64,000 nucleotides of DNA, taken from Symsagittifera roscoffensis (Eukaryota > Xenacoelomorpha > Acoela > Convolutidae). The notes beneath the pieces were generated by a model. That model saw nothing but the letters and a program-made list of their open reading frames with translations. It searched no databases and had not been told where the DNA came from. This document shows positions 12,101 through 20,600 of this stretch, piece after piece (position 1 is the first letter of the stretch; each line of letters begins with the position of its first letter). Both the position numbers and the translations under genes were made by a program. The DNA is taken from the NCBI RefSeq assembly GCF_963678635.1, contig NC_087070.1, positions 53,794,617-53,858,616 of the forward strand, written 5' to 3'.

Positions 12101-15100
12101 ATTATGTTTACAGTTGTTAAAGCAAGTGTATTGCAACCGGCTACTCTACTTTTTTCCGATAAGAATATTATATACAGATTTCAGCACTTGATACACGTGC
12201 GCTAACTTTTGTGCAGTAAACCGGTCGTGTTTTCGTTCACAATCAATTGATAGCAATGAGATCATTGATTGGGTTCACGGCAATATATAAGCTGTAAAAT
12301 GACAATTTATAAGCAGTATAAGCGATAGTTCATATGCCAATAGAAAAGGAGTAAAACATTTTAAAAGACTTTTCGTTTTGGGTTTTTTGACCTTGCAATT
12401 TTGGTGTTTAATTTTTGACGGCTAAATTTTTCTTTTGTTTCTAAGGCCACTTGTTCGATTTATAGAGAGGTGCACGCTAATATTCTAATTTAAACTTAAT
12501 CGAACATATTGTTATCGGCTTTATTGCTAGCCGTTTTTCAGTCTAAACTAGACTGTTGTTATTTAAGTTGGCAAACCTTTTGTTGCGAGTTGGTTTTTGT
12601 GTAGCTTAAACATTATAAATAGATTTGTGATCATTTTCGAAGTTTTATTCTGAAGACGCAAAATGCTATTTTTAGTTCACTCTGCCCTTTCTACTGTTTT
12701 TTCAAGCTCATTGATTCTCAGTTGATGATTTATTGCTGTTGTTTTTCTACAAGCGAGCGTAGTGAGCTAGTGTGAGTCTCCTTTTTTCCATCCTAAATCG
12801 CAAATAAAAGTGCTCAATCGGTGGCACTTTTGCTATAATCATTATCTCTAGCTTTGAAATTTTCAAACCATCTATTCACGGCATATCATTGAAAATTTAT
12901 TAGCATCTACAGCTGCGTCGTTATTGGTTAGGGTTAGTAAAATTTCAATTGCCCCTGGCGCAGATGCCAGAAAGTGTGACTCCAATTCTCGAGGTTGGAG
13001 GTTCAAATACGACACAAAGCAAAAGTTCACTATTTCGAGGCTTGTTTATACTTTTCTTAATTTCTGTTTTAAGGTGCTTTTTATTGTTTTCTCGCTTGTA
13101 TTTGCGAAGCGCATTGTTCCTCTTAAAGTTGATTGAGAAAATCAAAGACTAGTAAACAGTGTCTGTGGATATTGAAAACATCCATTTTTATATAGTCCAT
13201 CCATTTTTTTTATTTAACAAGTTTGAAGCAGTTGATTTTGCGCATTAAGCGCAGAGATGTAAATTTTCTGCTTGAACTGACTGTCATTAATATGCCGCTG
13301 ATCGAGTTTCAAGTAATTTTGCAGAGTTTTTTTTGTTTTTGATGGCTTTTTGAACGATTTTTCAAGTTGATCTATTCTGAATATGATTTTCTCCGTCACG
13401 AAAGTGCAATCCTTAGGACCTTGTTTATAAAATTTTCAGGAGTCGACGAACGAGTGATGATTCTTATATAGGTTTTGGTGATTTTTTGAGCTTTTTTCAG
13501 GAAAAAGTCTTAAAATACTCAAGTTACTAGAGACTTGCATTCATACATATTATTGCATTCATGAATGCACTTAGGTATTATGCATTTTTTGAGTTTAATT
13601 CATCTGCTGAAATTTTATTTAAATTGCACTCTCCAAATAGTTAATTTATTTTTGTTTGATAGACAAAAAAGGTCGTTTTTACTATGTTAAATTCCAACTT
13701 TTTATTTAAAAACAATTTTTAAACGGTTTGCAATTTTTTTTGGAGAATATACCCTTTCTAAAGTTTGTTGGGCTATGTAAGGGGCTTACTTTGATATAAT
13801 TAAGTCTGATCGACTGGGTATTTTTGGCGTAATTTTTGATAAACTAAGAAATTTTATCGAGCTTTTTTCTAGTGTGACCAAAATTAGCTCTCCCAACTTT
13901 ATAGACCCTATTTTGAGCCGCATGCAAATTTTTGGGAAAAAAAACAAGCTAAAAAAATTGCTTTATTTCGGCGCGCCCTTCCCCTCATTTTTAGTATATA
14001 TTGGCGCCTTTAGAAAAAGTTTAGAGCTCGCCAGCCAAAATTGGATATCTGAAAATAGTACAAAAGGGGGGACCTAATTGATCAACATTTGAACTCAATT
14101 GAAAATATATTCTTAAGGTAAATAGGAACTGGTGGTAAAAATGGTGAGGCCTTAATATTGAATGGTGGACAGTCAATGAGCAGAATGGTCTAACAGCGGA
14201 AAAATAGACAAATTTTGAAATATACTGGTTAATTGACAAAATCAAGTATTAGAATCGTCAACATTTACCAATGAAATGAATAATTCATACATTAATAGAG
14301 CATTTTCATCAAATTATTTCAATTGAATTTGTGAAAATCGTGATCACATTACTCGCGATAACAATATCGTGATCACATTTGTTTTACGTGATCACATTTT
14401 TTTTCAAATGTGATCTCGATAACAATATCGTGATCACATTTGAAAATCGTGATCACATTTGTTTTACTCTGTTTATGCAAAATCTATTCGTTTCTTTGGC
14501 AATAGTGACAATTCCAATAATTGTTTTACAGATTGGCCTATAAAAATCAATGTTTGTTTGTTTTTCTGGTCTTGGACCCATTCTGCTTTTAGACCATTCT
14601 GCTTATTGCTCTTTTTCTCTTTTTGAATAGTGGGTTTATTTGTTAGAATTGCCATCAAAATCAGCAAGTTGCTTATCAATCCAGCGTTCTGAAATTGGGT
14701 TAGATATGTCGAAAAATTGTCTATCATTAGAGGTTCTTGAAGTTGAAATTTCTACGAGTTTGTATACTCTGTTCTATGATAGTCTGTTCAAAAACATCGA
14801 AGCAGTGGCCTTTTTTAGCAAAATATTTGGTGCTTGTTAAGCGCTTTTCCGACTGTCGGTTGGATATTGTTATGGCGAGTACTGGTTTAAAGCATGTTGG
14901 GATTGCTTTTGTCATGGCTATGAAGTATTTTTGGGATGTTGTTTGTTCAGATATGGAGAGGAAGACCAGACGGAGTTTCTGTGTGTGGTGTCGAAGAGAA
15001 AACAGGGCCAGAAGAGTGAAGATATCATGTTGGACCAGCAGGCGCAGAACTGGCAGAACAGACAGAATAACCTGGGCAGGGGGGGCACACATCACCAGTA

Positions 15101-15137
15101 CCACCACAACCATCACAACCACAACAACCGCACCTGA
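2353..15137 (+). CDS. KCTD5: KCTD2/5/17-family BTB adaptor protein, 4 coding exons
   Basis: Join 2353-3154, 3927-4109, 10787-10910, 14951-15137 (431 aa). Family members form pentamers that act as substrate adaptors for Cullin-3 ubiquitin ligases; the fly member is insomniac. What I see: residues 1-220 are a low-complexity Ser/Asn/Gln/His-rich extension; a T1-type BTB fold starts at W225 with [10 protein letters not shown] and runs to about 325, including [15 protein letters not shown] and [11 protein letters not shown]; the family-specific C-terminal domain follows ([15 protein letters not shown], then [10 protein letters not shown] and [11 protein letters not shown]), and the protein ends in a His/Asn-rich tail. 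All three introns have GT..AG borders and compatible phases (1, 1, 2). The first in-frame ATG after an upstream stop (2269) is 2353. The N-terminal extension is much longer than I expect for this family. Ortholog-level call is confident; assignment among vertebrate paralogs is not meaningful in an invertebrate. Confidence 0.9.
3420..3850. repeat. Intron 1 fragment of a long dispersed repeat
   Basis: Blocks such as TTTAGCAGAGAAACAA and GAAAACTATCC...TTGAGTTCA recur at 31800-32900 and 33840-34700, so this is a partial copy of the duplicated 1.5-kb repeat described there. Confidence 0.5.
3927..4109 (+). CDS. KCTD5: KCTD5-like exon 2
   Basis: Second half of the BTB domain (Ile-Asp-Arg-Glu-Pro...Leu-Lys-Asp-Arg-Ile). 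The acceptor is CATTCAG/GT at 3926/3927 and the donor is GTAAGA at 4110. The junction restores a Gly codon, giving the conserved Asp-x-x-Gly-Ala-x-Leu-Ile-Asp run. Confidence 0.9.
4255..4640 (+). repeat. tRNA-Ser-derived SINE-like unit
   Basis: At 4442-4513 the sequence looks like a tRNA gene: GTGGCTGAGTGGTTAG matches an A box, and GCAGATCGAATCC is a B box at about the right distance. The downstream body (TTTTTACTAATTTGTGGC, CGTGCTCTCGCTAGTG) recurs at 20225-20330 and partly at 16190-16280. The 190 bp before the tRNA-like head (GAGCGTAAGTG..., TTTTGCTATAATCA) recur at 12750-12840, so the mobile unit may be larger than a simple SINE. Confidence 0.6.
4640..5390. repeat. Composite SINE-like repeat with B-box-like motif
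   Basis: Contains GGGTTCGAGTACCGGCC (4801-4817), a B-box-like stretch, plus a block CTAGACTTTTTCCCGTAAA also found near 30560 and 41190. The TCTGCTT...GGCTTAGTTG block recurs at 31130, 33165 and 41400. Degenerate hairpin tail at about 5357-5378. Confidence 0.45.
5640..5853. repeat. Dispersed intronic repeat family R1, copy
   Basis: Shares the string of blocks GTGATCGA, CCAGTGGAAT...AAAACCTT, CCAGTTTTCTCAAATTG and TTTGCGTTCATTGAC with copies at 11100, 11665, 22925 and 24825. Confidence 0.6.
6480..7290 (+). pseudogene. LINE remnant: ORF1-like and endonuclease-like fragments
   Basis: Broken frames show the signature of a LINE ORF1 ([19 protein letters not shown], then [16 protein letters not shown] and a following LLFTF), then at 7000-7150 an endonuclease-like piece, [20 protein letters not shown], resembling the VSETWL motif of APE-type endonucleases. 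Multiple stops and frame changes show it is dead. It sits in intron 2 of the KCTD5-like gene, in the same orientation as the RT remnant at 9150-9850, from which the repeat array at 7800-9021 separates it. Confidence 0.5.
7838..8210. repeat. Diverged units of a satellite-like array
   Basis: Blocks of the type TGCCAGGGT...CTC...TTGCGA at 7860, 8021 and 8125 are recognisable older versions of the units in the duplication that follows. Unit length is near 100-200 bp and variable. Confidence 0.45.
8211..9021. repeat. Near-perfect 406-bp tandem duplication
   Basis: 8211-8617 is repeated as 8618-9021. Each copy begins GACTTTTTCAAAAATTTTC and ends CTTTGAAAGTTATTAAA. I see only about one single-base deletion and one or two substitutions between copies, so the duplication is recent. 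Each unit contains two shorter related sub-units (CTCTGTCAGGGTACTATCAGG and GGGTACTGTAAAAGTACTC). Confidence 0.85.
9150..9850 (+). pseudogene. LINE reverse-transcriptase remnant
   Basis: The broken frame reads like the start of a non-[15 protein letters not shown] then [45 protein letters not shown] and [10 protein letters not shown], ending in a decayed Asp-containing palm start. These are the usual N-terminal RT blocks of Jockey/CR1-like LINEs. Stops and a frame change interrupt it. Confidence 0.6.
10787..10910 (+). CDS. KCTD5: KCTD5-like exon 3
   Basis: Start of the family-specific C-terminal domain ([25 protein letters not shown]). The acceptor is TTCCTTTTTAG at 10786 and the donor is GTATGT at 10911. 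It lies 6.7 kb downstream of exon 2, across a repeat-filled intron. Confidence 0.9.
11100..11345. repeat. Dispersed intronic repeat family R1, copy
   Basis: Carries AAAGTGATCGATTTCCCAG, CGAATAAAAACTTTACC and TTGCGTTCATTGACTCTTTT in the family order. Confidence 0.6.
11665..12095. repeat. Dispersed intronic repeat family R1, long copy
   Basis: Includes the 5' block GACTCTTATATAGGTCTTG, a TTTTTTTTCAGGAAAAAGTC tract, the middle GTTTCGAAAGTGGAATTTA and the 3' block TTGCGTTCATTACTCTTTTCC. The repeated TTTTTTTTCAGG looks like a strong 3' splice site carried by the repeat. Confidence 0.65.
12740..13160 (+). repeat. SINE-like composite repeat, second copy
   Basis: GAGCGTAGTG, AATCGCAAATAAA, GGTGGCACTTTTGCTATAAT and TTATTGGTTAG follow the order seen at 4255-4470. 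A B-box-like GAGGTTCAAATAC lies near 13009. Confidence 0.5.
13655..13870. repeat. Truncated copy of the TA-flanked foldback MITE
   Basis: Matches the loop and right arm of the element at 17988-18723 (AGTTTGTTGGGCTATGTAAG, GATCGACTGGGTATTTTTGG). The outer ends are missing. Confidence 0.6.
14174..14608. repeat. Foldback element with AGAATGGTCTAA ends
   Basis: The left end CAATGAGCAGAATGGTCTAA is mirrored at the right by TTAGACCATTCTGCTTATTG. A related left end occurs at 17901. The interior holds a cluster of GTGATCAC palindromes. No coding capacity. Confidence 0.65.
14337..14466. repeat. Cluster of GTGATCACATT palindromic repeats
   Basis: GTGATCAC occurs about five times within 130 bp, with paired GATAACAATATC spacers on both sides of an inverted AAATGTGATC. 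The block can fold on itself and lies in the loop of the foldback element. Confidence 0.7.
14951..15137 (+). CDS. KCTD5: KCTD5-like exon 4 with stop
   Basis: Continues the C-terminal domain ([13 protein letters not shown]) and finishes with a Gln/Asn then His/Asn-rich tail, stop TGA at 15135-15137. The acceptor TTTGTTCAG ends at 14950. Confidence 0.88.
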
Positions 15138-15733
15138 TTACTACAACACACAGTCCCCACTTATTCTTCTGCTTGTCTAGTTAAAAGAGTTACAAACGAG
15201 CACATACTTCTTATGATGACATCTAAATACTAAACAAGATCATTCGCTGATGGCACCCAAATCTGAAATACACATCGTCCATCCCCCTACTCCAAGGGGC
15301 TAAAAAGCGGGAATTATAAGAACTGTCCTTTTCCCTAATAGCAAATACACCCTGGTCAAGACTAGTAGAACTCCTAGAAATTCGGAATTTACCACGCTTC
15401 GAACTGAAGTTGAGAACAGTATGATGCTTGGATCTGTTAATCTTCTGGTTGCTGTTCTTTTAAATATTTAAAGATTGGTAACAATCACAAACGGTTTGAA
15501 CACGCAAGAACAAAATCAAACCCCAATTTTCCACTTGGAATTATTTTGCTAGAAATTGTGATATTTCTGGTGCTCTACTCATGTAATATAGGAATTATGT
15601 GTTGAAAAGATATTTTAGTTTAAAAAGTCGGGTAATGTTTGCCGAGATTTTGCTATTTCTATTTGGAAAAAGTTAATTAATGTAAATACTTTTAAATGAC
15701 GTTGTTAACATCTTAACATCTAATTTGTATGGT

Positions 15734-15739
15734 AATAAA
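15734..15739 (+). terminator. Candidate polyadenylation signal of the KCTD5-like gene
   Basis: An AATAAA about 600 nt after the stop codon at 15137. The hexamer is common by chance in such AT-rich DNA, so this is only a candidate. Confidence 0.3.
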
Positions 15740-17389
15740 GAGTTAACAGCTCTAATGGAATGCGTTTGGGTACAAATGTGCTCATCTCATTTCCCTGTAA
15801 ACCATTATTTTTAATTTAAATATCCAATTTTGGGGACTCAATCAGCTGTCAGTCATACTGTACAGAATACAGAGTCATCTATTTACACTATCGAGTTTAA
15901 GTGAGCGTAGTGTAATAGTACGACTATTTTTTTCTACCTAAGTCGCAAATGTTGGAGCCACAGCTTTTTGATAGCATATGCTTTGACATTTGATTAGTAA
16001 TAATTTAACACAGTTTATGCATGTTTAAATCATCAATTGAACCGAAAAAAGTTTCAGTGAAATTTTGTTTCAAACAGCATAACAATGATAAAACTCGATT
16101 TCAGAACTTTTCTAACTCAATATATCTGACAATTTGAAATGCATAATTTGTACTTAATGTGGCTTTCCAATTTCTTACATGCAAAGTTGTGGCTTATTTC
16201 TTTTTTTTTGCATATCTTTTTATAAACTGCTTATTTGCCGTGTTCTTGCTAGTGTTGCGAAGTGCAGCTTCGCCTCTGTGTTCAGTTATTTGACTCAAAC
16301 ACAGTTATTTGACTCGTCCACCATTCAAACACATTTATATTATGTGAGAAACTGGTTTTTTAGGTTAATTGTTAAGAGCAAATGTGTTTGAAATTAGTTT
16401 GATGTGGCGATAGAACATTTTGGTTGAAAAATGATTGTACGGAGGAAAAGGTGAAGTTGCCCTATGTTCCGAGAAGTTCAGTTGATATAGCATAAAAAGT
16501 GCATCACTCGTTGCTGTTCGAAGTAATAAAATAGACAATCTTCTTTTCTGTTTAAGTCTTGCTGTGCGCTATATTTTGATCATCATCTTCCAGTGCTTTG
16601 TGTAGTTTAATCAAGAGTTCCCCCTCCTTATTAGACTTAGTTATTTTGTACATGATCCATTGCTAATTCTCAAACTTTTATCCCTCAATTGTCAGAAAAC
16701 AGGTAATTGAATTAAGGTATTGTTATACGGCGCCTAAATAGTCTATTTATTAATCTTGCTGTCAGAATGAATAATTATTGCTTCGAATTTTTCTCTTCCT
16801 TTTGACTTGCAAAATAAATTATCCTCTTCGAAGTTTTTGTGAAAGATCAAATGAAATCGGCCTTCGTTCATATTTAAGGTTCAAGTTTTGAGTTATGACG
16901 AAACATTTAATGTAGGTCGGACGCTGATGTTATAGCTACTTGAATTTAATCTGCATACAAAATCGATATAAAGGAAAAATAGTTTTCTTTTGAAGTTGAC
17001 AAAATCAAAAAAATAATAATAATAATAATATAAGCCAACAAGCTACTTTTTTGTGGAAATTTTTGAGTCCTATTTTTTCGAGTTCTCCCAAAACCAGTTA
17101 GACAACGTTTGCCGAAAATTTTAGCTCTGTACACACGTTTTCGGTAAGAAGTGACGAAAAAGCTCCCCTCTCAAATCTGCCGTATATTGGCGCCTTACGT
17201 GCCAAAAAAAAATTAGCGGTGTGTCAGCTTAAAATTTGGATGGTGAAGGAGTCGAAATCGCGAAAGAAAAAGCGTCCCTCACTTAACCTTCCTCGCCTCT
17301 CTAAATTTGATACTGATGACACGTAATTATAGGTGACATTCGTAACTGATTCTTCTGTTTCTAAATACCGTTCTTAGAAGTGATTGACC

Positions 17390-17405
17390 TTGTTTATCGT
17401 TTCAG
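17390..17405 (+). other. 3' splice site upstream of the SPEF1 start codon
   Basis: A T-rich tract ends in TTTCAG at 17405, 64 nt before the ATG. As for the KCTD5-like gene, the first coding exon appears to receive a spliced leader or an unseen 5' UTR exon. Confidence 0.45.
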
Positions 17406-17469
17406 ATATTGTTTGTTTGAGACCCCAATAACAACTATAAGGTATTGAGCGAGATTACGACTGTAGAGA

Positions 17470-17632
17470 ATGGTGTTCCGAGAAGATATGCAGATGGCGG
17501 TTGATTCTCCCCCCGGTGGGGGTCAAGAGGAGGAGATTGATCACGAGCAGTTCACTCTGTTGCTGGAGTGGATTGACGAGATGCCTCTCACGAGGGTGAA
17601 AAGAAATCTAAACAGGGACTTCTCTGACGCAG
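17470..17632 (+). CDS. SPEF1: SPEF1 exon 1
   Basis: Acidic/Pro-Gly N-terminus and the first CH helix. It ends GAC-GCA-G at a weak GTTCAA donor; joining to 19158 gives a Val codon and restores the conserved Asp-Phe-Ser-Asp-x-Val-Leu-Val-Ala-Glu-Val block. Confidence 0.85.
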
Positions 17633-20600
17633 GTTCAAACTAGTAATAGTTATCATACTAATAAATTATTTTCCAACCTATAGAACATTATGCATCGGCC
17701 GATATAACATAGATCAATTGGACTTGGTTCGAACTTCGTGTGTACATCGATAAGTTTAACTCAAACCTATCAAGCGATGCCACAGTAGTAGTACTAATAA
17801 ACTACTACTGCAACATTACCGCATACTTAAATATTGATGGGATTTTACTTTTCATAATGGAAGTGAAATAAATATGTATGACCTACGTGGGTGGCCAGTC
17901 AATGAGCAGAATGGTCTAAGAGCAGAAAAACAGCCATATCTTGACTCATACGGGCTAATCGATGAAAAATTATTAGAAATGTAAATACAGTGCTGATTTA
18001 AATTAACCGGACAAAACGCGTTAAACTTGAAATTTAAAACGCATTTTGTTCAAATTGGGTTGAGTTTAGGTGACAATTTATGAAGACAAAACTTGCTTAG
18101 AATTTTAGCAGAATTAATATGGTGTATATTGTTTTGCGAAATTCGGGTCCAAAATTTTACCCCAAAAATGGGTCATTTTGGCTTTTCTTAGTTAATCAAA
18201 AATTAAGCCGAAAATAACCAGTCGATCACAGACATAATTATATCAAAGTGAGCCCCTTACGTAGCTCAACAAACTTTAAGAAGGGTATAATCTCCAAAAT
18301 ATTGTATAAATTAATTTATTTTTGTTTGATTTTTGAAAAGGTCATTTTTACTATATAAAATACCAACTTTTTATTCAAAAACAATTTTTAAACAATATGC
18401 ATTTTTTTTTGGAGAAAATACCCTTCCCTTCTTAAAGTTTGTTGAGCTACGTAAGGGGCTCACTTTGATATAATTATGTCTGTGATCGACTGGGTATTTT
18501 TGGCGTAATTTTTGATTAACTAAGAAAAGCCAAAATGACCCATTTTTGGGGTAAAATTTCGGACCCGAGTTTCGCAAAACAAATTACACCATTTTAATTC
18601 TGCTAAATTTCTAAGCAAGTTTTGTCTTCATAAGTTTTCACCTAAACTCAACCCAATTTGAGAAAAACGCGTTTTAAATTTCAAGTTTAACGCGTTTTGT
18701 CCGGTTAATTTGAATCAGCACTGTACTACTAACAAAATGAATAACTTGTACATAAATTGAGTAATTTTATCAAGTTTCTTTAAATTGAATTTTAAGAAAA
18801 TCTGTATACAATTATTCAATTTATGCATAATTTATTCGTACTTTTGTTAATATTGACAATTTTTATACTTGTTTTGCCGATTTGGTTATAAACATTGGTA
18901 TTTTTTTTATTTTCCTGCTCTTAGACCATTGTTAACATGAAAAAACTGATCTATTACAGAATGACGGTATATCCACGAGGGAAAGGACCGACAAACGAGC
19001 TGTTCTGCAATTAACGGAAAACCGCCACTGTGTCCTTGCAATTTTTTTCCAGGTGTCTGGATATGAAAGAACGAATTTACTTTTTTTGATAAGAGATACA
19101 AAGTTTATCAAATTTATTAATATATATGTGCTGGAGCAGTCTTGACTTGTGTTGTAGTATTGGTGGCAGAAGTGATCCACCATCAGCTGGCGGAGAGCAA
19201 AGTGGCCCAGTTGGTGGAGAAGCACAACTACCAGAGTGCTAATTCCTCCGAGAACAAAAAGGCCAACTGGGAGCTCCTCAGACAGTGAGTAGATTACATC
19301 AGATTAGACCACGTGTAGAGTGCCAACTACTATTGCATCACATGGTTTCGTCTCGCTTTTTCGTCTCTTGACTACAATAGAGTAAAGTACAGTGCTGATT
19401 CAAATTAACCTCACAAAACGAACAAATTTTGAAATTTCAAATGTGTTTTTCTCAAATTGGGTTAGGTTTAGACAAAAAGTGAAGAGAACACAAATTGCTT
19501 AGAGTTTCACCTGAATTAATTTATTTCAGAAGAATTAATTTAGAATTTCACCAGAATTGCTATTTATTTTTCCACAAAAATGGGTCATTTTGACTTTTTT
19601 ATTAAATCAAGAATTACGTTGAAACTACCGAGTTAATTAACGAAAAACATTTATCCAAAGAAGTCTCTTACACAGTGCAACAAAACTTAAGAATGGTAAT
19701 ATTTTCAAAAATTTGCGGAAAATGTTTGAAATTTGTTTCTAAACTAGAATTTTGATTTTTAAATAGTAGAAATGACAATTTTTGGCTATCAACTAAAAAT
19801 ATATTCTTTTATACAGATTTTTGGAGATTTTCCCCTAGCACAACTTTGTCGGGCTGTGTATGAGGCTTTTTTTGTTTCACTAGCGTCAGCTTAGTGTATT
19901 ATTAAAAACCTTTTTTTTTTCTAACCTAAGTCGCAAATATTTTTTTTTAGATCAGTATATCTCGCATTTTTTAAATGCATAGTTTATACATAAGGTGGAT
20001 TTATGCTTTGCAATTTGTTACAAGCAATGTTAGCGTGGATGCCTTCAGTTTGTTGTATTCCAAATTATTTCTTGCAAAGTTGTGTCTATTTGTATTTGGT
20101 GCCTTTTTGGCTGAATGGCATTGGCAATTTAGTAGTATATGTAGCTGCTTTGCTCGTGGCTAGTGATTGTCGAACAATATCTTGATTGCAGTAGGTTGCA
20201 GATTGAATCCTTGACCTTGCTGAGTTTTTACTAATTCGAGGCTGATTTAATCTTTTTTCTTGTTGCCTTTTCTAGAGCTGCTTTTTGTCGTGTTCTCGCA
20301 AGTGTTTGCGCAGCGAAGCTTCGCCTCTATGTTTAATTTTCTTATCAATTAACTCAGTAGTCTCAGCGTATTTCTTGATTAGATAAAACAGTCAAAATGA
20401 TCTATTTTTGGGGAAGATTTTGGCTGCGAATTTCGAAAAATCAATTGCACTATATAAATACTCGTGAATTTCCTAGCAAATTTTGTTCTCACTTTTTGTC
20501 TTATTTGAGAAAAAGTTTGAGAAAAAAGCCCCTGATGTTTCAAATTTTGTTCTTTGTGTCCTGTTAATCAGCACTTTACCTCTCTTTTGTCTCAATCATA

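Noticed and set aside
14727-15122. 131-codon frame on the minus strand
   Set aside because: Antisense to KCTD5-like exon 4; its Val-rich run is the reverse of the His/Asn-rich tail codons.
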